A model generated the notes under the pieces. The model worked only from the letters and a program-made list of their open reading frames with translations. It searched no databases and was not told where the DNA came from. The position numbers and the translations under genes are program-made. From Kribbella pratensis (lineage in GTDB: Bacteria; Actinomycetota; Actinomycetes; Propionibacteriales; Kribbellaceae), in the NCBI RefSeq assembly GCF_004365355.1, contig NZ_SODP01000002.1:801838-865837 (forward strand): DNA of 64,000 nt, in the 5' to 3' direction. Of the stretch, positions 49,285-57,982 are shown piece after piece. Positions within the stretch are counted from its first letter, which is position 1. Every line of letters starts with the position of its first letter.

Positions 49285-50271
49285 CTAGTCGGTACTGCGC
49301 AGTTCGGTTGGCGCGCCGTGGACCGCGGGGATCGAGCCGAGCTTGCCGGCCTGGAAGTCCTCGAAGGCCTGGATGACCTCGGCGCGGGTGTTCATCACGA
49401 ACGGTCCGGCCATCGCGATCGGCTCGCGGATCGGGCGGCCGCCGATGACGAGGACGTCGAGGTTCGGCTCCGCCTGCGGTTGCGTCGTACCGGCCTGGGT
49501 GCGGATCGTGTCACCCGGGCCGAAGACGGCGAGCTGGCCCTTGCGGAACGGGCGCCGTTCGGCGCCGACCGTGCCCTGACCGGCGAGGACGTAGACGAGC
49601 GCGTTGTAGTCGGGCTGCCACGGCAGCACCAGCTCCGCGCCGGGGCTGACGGTCGCGTGTACGAGCGTGATCGGGGTGTGGGTCGAGCCGGGGCCTTCGT
49701 GGCCGTCGACCGAGCCGGCGATCACGCGGATCAGGGCGCCGCCGTCTGCCGTGGACAGCAGCGCAGCGTCGCTGCCGCGGATGTCCTGGTAGCGCGGCGC
49801 GGCCCACTTCTGGACCTTCGGCAGGTTCACCCAGAGCTGGATGCCGTGGAACAGGCCGCCGCTCAGCACCAGGTGCTCCGGCGGGGTCTCGATGTGCAGC
49901 AGGCCGCTACCTGCCGTCATCCACTGGGTGTCGCCGTTGGAGATGATGCCGCCACCGCCGTTGGAGTCCTGGTGCTCCATGATCCCGTCGAGCATGTACG
50001 TGACGGTCTCGAAGCCGCGGTGCGGGTGCCACGGGGTGCCCTTCGGCTCGCCCGGCGCGTACTCGACCTCACCCATCTGGTCCATGTGGATGAAGGGATC
50101 CAGGTCGCGGAGGTCGACGCCGGCGAACGCGCGCCGCACCGGGAAGCCCTCACCCTCGTAGCCGCTCGGAGCGGACGTCACCGACTTCACCGGGCGCTCG
50201 TGCGCGACCGCCGGGTCCGGCTGGGTGATGCGGGGCAGGACGGTGATGTCACTGACGGTCACGGCGGGCAT
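49285..50271 (-). CDS. Pirin-family protein
   Basis: 328 residues, a bicupin. The N-terminal pirin signature is DPFIHMDQMGEVEYAPGEPK, with the metal-binding histidines in PWHPHRGFETVTYML and a further His/Glu in GLLHIETPPEH. The C-terminal half (about 190-300) has DYNALVYVLAGQGTVGAERR and GPGDTIRTQAG. Some pirins oxidise quercetin; others modulate transcription or pyruvate dehydrogenase. The role here is unknown. A palindrome in its promoter (50292-50309) suggests control by a MarR-like repressor. Confidence 0.93.
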   Translation of the reverse strand: MPAVTVSDITVLPRITQPDPAVAHERPVKSVTSAPSGYEGEGFPVRRAFAGVDLRDLDPFIHMDQMGEVEYAPGEPKGTPWHPHRGFETVTYMLDGIMEHQDSNGGGGIISNGDTQWMTAGSGLLHIETPPEHLVLSGGLFHGIQLWVNLPKVQKWAAPRYQDIRGSDAALLSTADGGALIRVIAGSVDGHEGPGSTHTPITLVHATVSPGAELVLPWQPDYNALVYVLAGQGTVGAERRPFRKGQLAVFGPGDTIRTQAGTTQPQAEPNLDVLVIGGRPIREPIAMAGPFVMNTRAEVIQAFEDFQAGKLGSIPAVHGAPTELRSTD

Positions 50272-50291
50272 GATGGCTCCTCGCTGGTTGA

Positions 50292-50309
50292 TAGTTCAAG
50301 AATAAACTA
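50292..50309. promoter_or_regulatory. Palindromic operator upstream of the pirin gene
   Basis: TAGTT-N8-AACTA (50292-50309) lies 21 bp before the pirin start in an AT-rich island that stands out from the GC-rich surroundings. The rest of the 236-bp gap between pirin and folD contains no clear gene. Confidence 0.5.
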
Positions 50310-50507
50310 CCTGCCCGAACCACGGCAAGAGCGGGTGCATTCCCGGCTCACAGGAACCTTCCAGCCGGTCCGCCCGAACCTGCGCCACTGACCAAGTCCG
50401 CCGATCACTCCGACGGCCGGCGCAATCACGCTCGGCACGAGGCTCGGGAGCGGGTTGGTCAGTGGCGGACGTTCGGGTGGTGTGGGCGCATGGCAGACTC
50501 TGGTGGC

Positions 50508-51365
50508 GTGACAGCTCAGATTCTGGATGGCAAGGCGACGGCGGCGGCGATCAAGGACGAGCTGAAGGTCCGGGTCGCGAAGCTGGCCGAGCAGGGCGTG
50601 GTGCCCGGGCTCGGCACGATTCTGGTGGGTGACGACCCGGGCAGCCGCGCGTACGTCGCCGGCAAGCACCGCGACTGCGCAGCGGTGGGGATCTCCTCGA
50701 TCCAGGTCGAACTGCCCGACACCGCGACCCAGGACGAGATCGCCGCGAAGGTCCGCGAGCTCAACGAGAATCCGGAGTGCACGGGCTTCATCGTCCAGCT
50801 CCCGCTCCCGAAGCACGTCGACACCAACGCGATCCTCGAGCTGATCGATCCCGTGAAGGACGCCGACGGCCTGCACCCGATGAGCCTCGGCAAGCTCGTC
50901 CTCGGCCAGGACGGTCCGCTCCCGTGCACGCCGAAGGGCTGCGTGGAGATCCTGCGGCGGTACGACGTACCGATCGCCGGGGCCCACGTGGTCGTCGTCG
51001 GGCGTGGGGTGACCGCGGGGCGTCCGATGGGCCTGCTCTTCACCCGGCGGAGCGAGAACGCGACCGTCACGCAGTGCCACACCGGCACGAAGGACCTCGC
51101 CGCGGTGGTCCGCACCGGCGACATCGTGATCGCCGCGGCCGGGTCCGCCGGCCTGATCACCGCCGACATGGTCAAGCCCGGCGCCGTACTGCTCGACGTC
51201 GGCACCAGCCGCAACGCCGAGGGCAAGATCGTCGGCGACATCGAGCCCGCCGCCCGCGAGCAGGCGTCCTGGATCGCCCCGATGCCCGGCGGTATCGGCC
51301 CGATGACGCGGGCCATGCTCCTCACCAACGTCGTCGAAGCCGCCGAAGCGAGCCTGCCCCAGTGA
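50508..51365 (+). CDS. folD: Methylenetetrahydrofolate dehydrogenase/cyclohydrolase
   Basis: 285 residues from GTG 50508 (VTAQILDGKATAAAIKDEL); ATG 50490 is an alternative. Signatures: SRAYVAGKHRDCAAVGI (the Tyr-x3-Lys catalytic pair), FIVQLPLPKHVD, PCTPKGCVEIL, the NADP loop VVVVGRGVTAGRPMG and PGGIGPMTRAMLLTN. It is a bifunctional cytosolic enzyme linking 5,10-methylene- and 10-formyl-tetrahydrofolate. The purH and purN genes, which use the formyl donor, lie 1.6 kb further on the other strand. DUF3017 follows at 31 bp. Confidence 0.95.
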   Translation: MTAQILDGKATAAAIKDELKVRVAKLAEQGVVPGLGTILVGDDPGSRAYVAGKHRDCAAVGISSIQVELPDTATQDEIAAKVRELNENPECTGFIVQLPLPKHVDTNAILELIDPVKDADGLHPMSLGKLVLGQDGPLPCTPKGCVEILRRYDVPIAGAHVVVVGRGVTAGRPMGLLFTRRSENATVTQCHTGTKDLAAVVRTGDIVIAAAGSAGLITADMVKPGAVLLDVGTSRNAEGKIVGDIEPAAREQASWIAPMPGGIGPMTRAMLLTNVVEAAEASLPQ

Positions 51366-51396
51366 CCACCGGACCTGCGCTGAAGGTGAGAGTGAC

Positions 51397-51672
51397 GTGC
51401 TGATGGCAGGAGAGGCCCAGCGGCGCAGCCAGTGGCCGCTAGCGTTGTCACTCCTGGCCGCTCTCACCGGCCTGGTGGTGCTGTGGTTCTACGACTGGCG
51501 CAACGGCGTACTCATCTTCGCCGGCGCGGTCGGCTTGGCCGGCCTCCTCCGCGCCGCCCTCACCGACACCGCCGCGGGCCTGCTCCACGTCCGCAGCCGG
51601 ATGTTCGACACGACGTTCCTCCTGCTCACCGCGGCAGCCATCGCCGTACTCGGCCTCATCATCCCGAACTGA
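51397..51672 (+). CDS. DUF3017 membrane protein
   Basis: 91 residues from GTG 51397, with AAGG at a good distance; ATG 51403 is the alternative. Three hydrophobic segments span WPLALSLLAALTGLVVLWFY, GVLIFAGAVGLAGLLRAAL and TTFLLLTAAAIAVLGLII. Position directly after folD is the conserved actinobacterial context of this family. Function unknown. Confidence 0.88.
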   Translation: MLMAGEAQRRSQWPLALSLLAALTGLVVLWFYDWRNGVLIFAGAVGLAGLLRAALTDTAAGLLHVRSRMFDTTFLLLTAAAIAVLGLIIPN

Positions 51673-51728
51673 CCTATGGCCCTGCCCGACCTGCTGGTAG
51701 CCGCGATCGGCATACACCTCCCCGGCGC

Positions 51729-52193
51729 ATGCTGACGATTCGATCCGCCACCCGTGCCGATGCGCCGCGCGTCGTACAGATCTATGTCGACTCGTGGAAC
51801 GACGGCTTCGGCGACCTGATGGCGTCCATCGAGGTCAGTGACGCACGCATCGCCCGGTGGGCCGACACGCTTGCCGATGGCAACTGGTGGGTCGCGGAGG
51901 TCGACGACACCATCGCCGGCTTCGTCGGCATCGGCCCGAGCCGAGACCCCATCGACCCCGGCCTCGGCGAGCTCGACACGATCGCCGTCGATCCGGCGTA
52001 CTGGCGCCAAGGCGTAGGCAAAGCCCTTATGCAGAAGGCGTTAGAAGCCCTCGCCACCACATACCCCGAAGCGATCGTGTGGACCCTGGCCAACTACCCC
52101 CAAGGCCAAACCTTCTACTCATCAACCGGCTGGATCCTGGACGGAGCCTCCCGCGACAACGGCCGCCAGGTGTCGTACCGCCGCCGGTTCTAG
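51729..52193 (+). CDS. GNAT-family acetyltransferase
   Basis: 154 residues from ATG 51729 (MLTIRSATRADAPRVVQIYV). One GNAT domain: acetyl-CoA loop VDPAYWRQGVGKALMQKALE (about 91-110) and C-terminal NYPQGQTFYSSTGWILDGAS. RimI-like small acetyltransferase; substrate unknown. The last 4 bases overlap the convergent lipoprotein gene. Confidence 0.88.
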   Translation: MLTIRSATRADAPRVVQIYVDSWNDGFGDLMASIEVSDARIARWADTLADGNWWVAEVDDTIAGFVGIGPSRDPIDPGLGELDTIAVDPAYWRQGVGKALMQKALEALATTYPEAIVWTLANYPQGQTFYSSTGWILDGASRDNGRQVSYRRRF

Positions 52194-52873
52194 ATGCTCC
52201 AGTTCCAAGGGGCGTAGATGCTCACACGTACTGCGTCGAGCAGCGGCGCGGTGTACTTGACCGAGCAGCCCTTGGCGTAGGCGTTGCGGGCGGCGAGGAC
52301 CTTCGCGCGGGTGAGGTTCACACGCTTCACCTGGTACGCCGTCACGAGCCGCCGATCGGGCCATGAGTCCTCGGTGTACGACCGTGCCATCCAATCATCG
52401 GACGTCGGATCCGCCGCCGACCCCAGCGCTCGCCCGACCTCGCTAGCGCTGATCGAGCCAAGGAAGTCGCCGACCTTGTCACCCCGCAGGTGACGCCCTG
52501 GCGGGTTGTAGTTCGTCGTGGCGTTGTACTCGTACTGCGGACTCCACTCCTCGTAGGAGCACGCAAAGATCACCTGCGCGTACCCGTCCGGCGGCACCTG
52601 AAGCGCCGCGTTCGGCGTCTGCAACCGGACCACACTGATCTGCTGGTACGCCGACGCAGGAAGCTCAGGCCTTCGCGGCAACGGAGTCGTCGGGAACGGC
52701 GCGGGTTGCGTCACCCCAGGCGTCTGAGCCCCGGGCGTCTGAGCGCCGGTTCCGTCGGGTGGCTCGATCGCACGCAGCCCCAGGCTCGGCGTACTCCCAG
52801 CCTGCGGCGCCACCTCGTCCCCGCAGCCGGCCAGTGCCAGCACGAGGACCAGCAGTCCCCCCAGTCTCTGCAT
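52190..52873 (-). CDS. Hypothetical lipoprotein
   Basis: 227 residues from ATG 52873, with GGGGAGG upstream. The lipobox is LALAGCG (Cys at about residue 17). A Thr/Pro/Gln-rich linker (TGAQTPGAQTPGVTQ) precedes a ~150-residue domain with FACSYEEWSPQYEYNATTNY and two further Cys. No family recognised. Anchored to the outer face of the membrane. It ends convergently against the acetyltransferase gene (4-bp overlap). Confidence 0.75.
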   Translation of the reverse strand: MQRLGGLLVLVLALAGCGDEVAPQAGSTPSLGLRAIEPPDGTGAQTPGAQTPGVTQPAPFPTTPLPRRPELPASAYQQISVVRLQTPNAALQVPPDGYAQVIFACSYEEWSPQYEYNATTNYNPPGRHLRGDKVGDFLGSISASEVGRALGSAADPTSDDWMARSYTEDSWPDRRLVTAYQVKRVNLTRAKVLAARNAYAKGCSVKYTAPLLDAVRVSIYAPWNWSI

Positions 52874-52891
52874 GGCCCTCCCCAGTGGGCA

Positions 52892-52919
52892 GCACGCGGG
52901 GGGCGGCACCCCCGCGTGC
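52892..52919 (-). terminator. Hairpin terminator after purH
   Basis: An 11-bp perfect stem (52892-52902 and 52909-52919) with a 6-nt loop lies 13 bp past the purH stop on the minus strand, and upstream of the lipoprotein start. Confidence 0.75.
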
Positions 52920-52931
52920 AACAAGAAGCAG

Positions 52932-54488
52932 TTAGTGGAAGAAGTGGCGGGTGCCGGTGAAGTACATCGTGATGCCGGCCTTGTTGGCGGCTTCGATGGC
53001 GGCTTCGTCCCGGATGGAGCCACCGGGCTGGACGACTGCCTTGACACCGCCCTCGATCAGCACCTCGAGACCGTCCGGGAACGGGAAGAACGCGTCAGAG
53101 GCAGCAACGGACCCGGCGGCGCGGTCGCCTGCGCGTGAAACGGCGAGGCGACACGAGTCGACCCGGTTGACCTGGCCCATACCGACGCCGACCGAGGCGC
53201 CATCGGACGCCAGCAGGATCGCGTTGGACTTGACGGCTCGGCAGGCCTTCCAGGCGAAGGCCAAGTCAGCCAGCACCTCAGGCGAGGCCGCAGAGCCGGC
53301 CGCCAGGGTCCACGCGGACGGGTCGTCGCCCGGGGCCTGGAAGCGGTCGCGGTGCTGCAGCAGCAACCCACCGCTGATCACCCGCATCTCGACGGTTTCG
53401 TCAGTAGACACAGCCGGCGCCACGAGCAGCCGGATGTTCTTCTTGCCCTGCAGGATCTCGACAGCGCCGTCCTCGAACGCCGGCGCGACCAGCACCTCGG
53501 TGAAGATCTCCGCGACCTGCTTGGCCATCTCGACAGACACCGGCGCGTTGGTCGCGATCACACCGCCGTACGCCGACACCGGGTCGCACTCGTGCGCCCG
53601 CCGGTGTGCCTCGGCAATGTCCTTGCCAACGGCAATGCCACACGGGTTCGCGTGCTTGATGATCGCAACCGCCGGCTCGCTGAAGTCGTACGCAGTACGC
53701 CGGGCCGCATCGGCGTCGACGTAGTTGTTGTACGACATCTCCTTGCCGTGCAGCTGCTCCGCCGCGGCCAGCCCGCCCCGGCCGTTCAGGTACAGGGCCG
53801 CCGGCTGGTGCGGGTTCTCGCCATAGCGCAGTACGGCGGACTTGTCCCACGCCGAACCCACCCACGCCGGGAACCCGGAGCCCTCCGACGTGTCCGTCAG
53901 AACAGACCCCATCCACGACGCGACAGCGATGTCGTACTCCGCCGTGTGCACGAACGCCGCCGCAGCCAGCTTCTGCCGCTCCTCCAGCGAGAACCCGGTC
54001 TCGAGCGAGGCATAAACCGACGCGTACTGCGAAGGCGACGTCACCACCGCGACATTCGCGTGATTCTTCGCCGCACCGCGCACCATCGACGGCCCGCCGA
54101 TGTCGATCTGCTCGACGCACTCGTCCACCGAAGCGCCGGACGCCACCGTCTCGCTGAACGGGTACAGGTTGCTCACCAGCAGCTCGAACGGCTCGACCCG
54201 CATCTCGCGGAGCTGCTCGACGTGCTCCTCCCGCCGTACGTCGGCCAGCAGGCCGGCGTGCACCATCGGGTGCAGCGTCTTGACCCGTCCGTCCAGGCAC
54301 TCCGGGAAGCCGGTCAGCTCCTCGACCTTGGTCACCGGTACGCCGGCTGCCGCGATCCGGGCCGCGGTCGAACCGGTGGAGACGATCTGCACCCCGGCGG
54401 CGTGCAGCGCGGAGGCGAGCTCCTCCAGACCGGTCTTGTCGTAGACGCTGATCAGCGCCCGGCGGATCGGCCTGCGGTCGGTGCTCAC
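52932..54488 (-). CDS. purH: Bifunctional AICAR formyltransferase / IMP cyclohydrolase
   Basis: 518 residues from GTG 54488, which overlaps the purN stop by 4 bp (GTGA). The N-terminal MGS-like IMP cyclohydrolase domain (about 10-150) shows IVSTGSTAARIAAAG and GRVKTLHPMVHAGLLADV. The C-terminal AICAR transformylase domain has RYGENPHQPAALYL, KHANPCGIAVG and FFPFPDGLEVLIEGG. It carries out the last two steps of de novo IMP synthesis using 10-formyl-tetrahydrofolate. Operon: DUF6350 - purN - purH. Confidence 0.96.
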   Translation of the reverse strand: MSTDRRPIRRALISVYDKTGLEELASALHAAGVQIVSTGSTAARIAAAGVPVTKVEELTGFPECLDGRVKTLHPMVHAGLLADVRREEHVEQLREMRVEPFELLVSNLYPFSETVASGASVDECVEQIDIGGPSMVRGAAKNHANVAVVTSPSQYASVYASLETGFSLEERQKLAAAAFVHTAEYDIAVASWMGSVLTDTSEGSGFPAWVGSAWDKSAVLRYGENPHQPAALYLNGRGGLAAAEQLHGKEMSYNNYVDADAARRTAYDFSEPAVAIIKHANPCGIAVGKDIAEAHRRAHECDPVSAYGGVIATNAPVSVEMAKQVAEIFTEVLVAPAFEDGAVEILQGKKNIRLLVAPAVSTDETVEMRVISGGLLLQHRDRFQAPGDDPSAWTLAAGSAASPEVLADLAFAWKACRAVKSNAILLASDGASVGVGMGQVNRVDSCRLAVSRAGDRAAGSVAASDAFFPFPDGLEVLIEGGVKAVVQPGGSIRDEAAIEAANKAGITMYFTGTRHFFH

Positions 54489-55111
54489 TTCAGTCGAACC
54501 TTTCGTCCGGTGATGGTCCATCCCTCGCGGACAAGTCGGCCGACCCACTCCACCAGCTGGCGGCGTTCGACCTCCTTGATCCGTTCGGTCAGGGTGTCTT
54601 CGGTGTCGTCGTCCTCGACCGGTACGACGACCTGCGCGATGATCGGCCCGGTGTCGACGCCGCCGTCCACGAAGAACAGCGTCGCCCCGGCGACCTTCAC
54701 GCCGTACTCGAGCGCGTCCCGCGGACCGTGGATCCCCGGGAACGCCGGCAGCAGCGCATTGTGGGTGTTGATGTACCGGTCGCCGAACGCCTCGAGGAAG
54801 TCGTCGCCGACCAGCTTCAGGAAGCCCGCGGAAACGACCAGGTCCGGCTTGTACTCCGCGACCGATGCGGTCAGCGCCCGGTCCCAGTCCGCCCGGTCCG
54901 CGTAAGCCTTCACCTTGTGCACGAACGTCGGCACTCCGGCGGCCACGGCGCGGTCCAGCCCCACGATCCCCTCGCGGTCCGCGCCGACGGCGACCACCTG
55001 GGCGCCGTACGCCGGATCCGCGCAGGCGTCGAGCAGGGCCTGCAGGTTCGATCCCGATCCCGAGACGAGCACGACGAGGCGCGCAGGACCGGGGTCAGAA
55101 GCAGAAGTCAC
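54485..55111 (-). CDS. purN: Phosphoribosylglycinamide formyltransferase
   Basis: 208 residues from GTG 55111. Signatures: VVLVSGSGSNLQALLDAC (GAR phosphate loop), the catalytic Asn-His-Asp set with Asn/His in YINTHNALLPAFPGIHGP, and Asp in GVDTGPIIAQ. It transfers the formyl group from 10-formyl-THF to GAR. It is translationally coupled to purH downstream and separated by only 10 bp from the DUF6350 gene upstream. Confidence 0.95.
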   Translation of the reverse strand: MTSASDPGPARLVVLVSGSGSNLQALLDACADPAYGAQVVAVGADREGIVGLDRAVAAGVPTFVHKVKAYADRADWDRALTASVAEYKPDLVVSAGFLKLVGDDFLEAFGDRYINTHNALLPAFPGIHGPRDALEYGVKVAGATLFFVDGGVDTGPIIAQVVVPVEDDDTEDTLTERIKEVERRQLVEWVGRLVREGWTITGRKVRLK

Positions 55112-55121
55112 GGCGGGCAGC

Positions 55122-56387
55122 CTATCGCTCCGCGTCGGCCTCTTCCGCAACCGGTCGGCGGGAGGCGGCCACAGCGGCCGTGATCGCGGCCCCGATCGCC
55201 ATCCCCGCGGTGAGTACGCCGGCCGCCGGCAGCGCCGCCGGAACGCCGACCGACGACATCCGCCCCGGGCCCGCCGAACCACCCGACATCGCCAGCAGCG
55301 CGAAGATGATGATCCCCGCGAGCAGCGCCGCCATCGCGCCCCGCAGCGCGAACGCGTCCCACCCCAGCACGTCGGCGTCCCGCTCGACCAGCCCTCGCCG
55401 TACGACGACCAGCCCCGCGACCGCACCGGCCACCAGCGGCACCAGCGCCGTCAGCACCAGCAGGTACGACGGAGTCGCGCCGTCGGCAGGGACCGCGGCC
55501 AGCAGGGGAAAGGCCGGCAGGTTCCCGACATCCACCCCGGTCGGCGCGATCGTGGTCCCGGTGCCCAACTGGAACCCGGGCCCCGCAAGGAACGCGACGA
55601 CGTACAGCACCATGTTCGGCACCAGCATCAGGCAGATCGCGAACAGCACAACGGACCCGATCACGCCGGCATCCAGCAGTTCGAGCATCCCGGTGATCCG
55701 CGAGAAGTGGACCGCGAGCAGCACGGCGTACAGCAGCGCGGCGATCGCGATCACCGTCAGTACGGCGGCAAATGCGGCCGGAACCACGTCGCGCAGACCG
55801 GCCGGAGTCGCATCCGCGATGTCTTCCGCCGCACCGGACTCGACCAGAATCCCGGCGGCACCCGCCACGAACGCCAACGAAAAGGCACCGAGGAACGCGG
55901 ACAGCGGCGACACCTTGAGCGCACCGTCCGACGTGAGCAACGCCACGACCAGCGCACCGAGGCCGTAGACGAGCGCGAACGCTCCGGCCAGCGAGAGCAG
56001 GTCCCTGGTCCGATCGGCCGCGCTGGACCGGGCCGCGGACTTGCCACCGCGGTACAGGCACCAGGCGAAGAACAGCGTCAGACCGAGCGGTGCGACGCTG
56101 ATCCGGCCGGCGCCGGTCGTGCTGTCGCCGATGGTGACGGCGGCCTTGTGCGCGACCAGCCAGGCCGAAGCCCCGGCCCGGACCGCGCCGGACGCGCCGC
56201 CGAACGTCGCACCCAACCAGCCGATCACCGCGACCGCGGCACACGTGAGCAGACCGGTGAGCAGGCACGCTCCCGCGGAGATCACGGCCGACACGACCAA
56301 AGGCTTGGTCTGGGCGGCGATCTCCGACGTGGGCGTAGCGCTCGATTCACCGTCCCGGGCGCCCGGGCGGCTCAGCATGTCGGTCAT
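55122..56387 (-). CDS. DUF6350 polytopic membrane protein
   Basis: 421 residues from ATG 56387 (GGGAGTC upstream). About nine to ten hydrophobic helices, including LVVSAVISAGACLLTGLLTC, LGLTLFFAWCLYRGG and LLDAGVIGSVVLFAICLMLV. The position just upstream of purN-purH is the conserved context of DUF6350 in actinobacteria. In some genera the family is called cell-division protein PerM-like, but the function is not proven. Promoter not evident. Confidence 0.85.
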   Translation of the reverse strand: MTDMLSRPGARDGESSATPTSEIAAQTKPLVVSAVISAGACLLTGLLTCAAVAVIGWLGATFGGASGAVRAGASAWLVAHKAAVTIGDSTTGAGRISVAPLGLTLFFAWCLYRGGKSAARSSAADRTRDLLSLAGAFALVYGLGALVVALLTSDGALKVSPLSAFLGAFSLAFVAGAAGILVESGAAEDIADATPAGLRDVVPAAFAAVLTVIAIAALLYAVLLAVHFSRITGMLELLDAGVIGSVVLFAICLMLVPNMVLYVVAFLAGPGFQLGTGTTIAPTGVDVGNLPAFPLLAAVPADGATPSYLLVLTALVPLVAGAVAGLVVVRRGLVERDADVLGWDAFALRGAMAALLAGIIIFALLAMSGGSAGPGRMSSVGVPAALPAAGVLTAGMAIGAAITAAVAASRRPVAEEADAER

Positions 56388-56562
56388 CTGACTCCCATGG
56401 TCTCCCCGCACACGGACGCCACTCGTCCTGACACGCCGGGTGTGGGAGACTTCAGCCCGCTTGCTCACGCTCAGTCCCCCTGTGTTCGGCTGGTGGTAGC
56501 GGAGTGGGAGTGGCGTTGGTCTACCCGGTACTGTCGGGTGGAATCAGTCAGGAGGTCGAGCT

Positions 56563-57897
56563 TTGGCCGGTTCCCACCGTGCATCACGCGGCGGCGGTCG
56601 CGCCGCTGCCCGGGAGGCGCGTCGCCAGAAGGCGCGTAAAAGGAACCAGACGATCGCCGCCGGCATCGCGGTCGTGGTGCTGGTCGGCGGCGGCGGGGTC
56701 GCAGCGCTGAACGCGTTCGGCGGCGACAAGACACCCGACCCGAAGGCCGGGAGCAGCGCGTCGGACGACAAGCCGGCCAACTCGAACGTGCTCGCCGACG
56801 ACAAGGCGCTGCTGGACGGCGCGGGCGCCAAGACGCTCGGCGCGACCGGCGCCTGGACCGTCACCCAGACCGCTGACGGCGACTCGGCACCGGACAGCGC
56901 GTTCGTCTGCCAGGCGCAGCGGTTCGCCGACCCGGCCGGCGTGCGGACCTGGGTCCGCACGTTCCAGAACGCCACGACCAAGGACACGGCCGTCCAGTAC
57001 GTCGAGGTCTCGAACGACAAGGCCTCCGCGCTCAAGACGTACAACGCCGTCGTCCACTGGCTCAGCCAGTGCACTGCACCGCAGACCCGGCTGTCGTCCG
57101 GCTACGTGACGACCGGAGTCGGCGAGCGTGGCGTGATCGCCGTGTTCGGCCAGGTGCCCGCGTCCAAGACGAAGTACAAGACCGTCGCGGTCGCGCTGGC
57201 CGGCCAGGCCACTCTGGTGCTCGAGCACGACACCCTGGCCGCGTCGCCGCCCAAGCCGGACGCCGTGCTGGCCACGGCCAACGTCGCGGCGAAGAAGATC
57301 TGCGCCCAGTCCGGCGGCTGCGGCACCGGCGCCCCGGTCGCGAAACCGGCCCTCCTGCCGAACGTCGACGCGCCCGGCTTCATGGCCTCGGTCGACCTGC
57401 CGCTGCTGTCCGAGATCAACAAGCCGTGGGTGAGCGCCCCGGCCGCCAAGGGCAACAGCAGCGGCGGCTGTGAGAAGATCGACTTCAAGAAGGCCAAGGC
57501 GCTGAAGTTCGGCACGGTCACGTACGTGACGCCGGAGGCGAAGGTGCCGACCGAGTTCGGCCTGGACGACACGGTCGCGAAGTTCCCCAGCGCGTCCGCG
57601 GCGGCGAGCTACGTCACCCAGATCCGCAAGAACGTCGATTCCTGCGAGAAGAACGTCTCGAACGCGAAGGTCGAGGCGACCGGCACCATCCAGACCAGCA
57701 CGATCAAGGGCAAGAGCTGGAAGGCGACGTACGACACCGGTGACGGGAAGAAGTACATCTACCGGATCGGGGTCGCCGGGTCCGGGGACCGGGTGGTCTA
57801 CATGCTGTTCCCGGTGCTGAAGGAGCTCGACATCACCGACACGGCGTTCAACGAGACCGTCGCCCGCGCCGTCGACCGCTCGGCCGCCTACAGCTGA
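56563..57897 (+). CDS. Membrane-anchored extracytoplasmic protein, TTG start
   Basis: 444 residues. A TTG at 56563 is selected because GGAGG lies at 56551-56555 with ideal spacing. An arginine-rich cytosolic start (RASRGGGRAAAREARRQKAR) precedes one helix (TIAAGIAVVVLVGGGGVAAL) and a spacer. Two similar outer domains then follow, at about 90-235 and 265-440. Cys pairs (FVCQAQ and QCTAP; KICAQSGGCG) suggest disulphides. It resembles sensor-like or PknH-sensor-type actinobacterial proteins in general layout, but no family is assigned with confidence. Confidence 0.72.
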   Translation: MAGSHRASRGGGRAAAREARRQKARKRNQTIAAGIAVVVLVGGGGVAALNAFGGDKTPDPKAGSSASDDKPANSNVLADDKALLDGAGAKTLGATGAWTVTQTADGDSAPDSAFVCQAQRFADPAGVRTWVRTFQNATTKDTAVQYVEVSNDKASALKTYNAVVHWLSQCTAPQTRLSSGYVTTGVGERGVIAVFGQVPASKTKYKTVAVALAGQATLVLEHDTLAASPPKPDAVLATANVAAKKICAQSGGCGTGAPVAKPALLPNVDAPGFMASVDLPLLSEINKPWVSAPAAKGNSSGGCEKIDFKKAKALKFGTVTYVTPEAKVPTEFGLDDTVAKFPSASAAASYVTQIRKNVDSCEKNVSNAKVEATGTIQTSTIKGKSWKATYDTGDGKKYIYRIGVAGSGDRVVYMLFPVLKELDITDTAFNETVARAVDRSAAYS

Positions 57898-57937
57898 GCC
57901 TGCCCGCACACAGGGCCGCACACAGAGCTGCACACAG

Positions 57938-57973
57938 AAGCGGGACCTGCTCCCGAAGGAACAGGTCCCGCTT
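57938..57973. terminator. Bidirectional terminator before sucD
   Basis: 12-bp perfect arms (57938-57949 and 57962-57973) with a 12-nt loop lie between the convergent ends of the membrane-anchored gene and sucD. Three imperfect GCACACAG repeats (57906-57938) sit just before it. Confidence 0.8.
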
Positions 57974-57982
57974 TCCGCAGTA

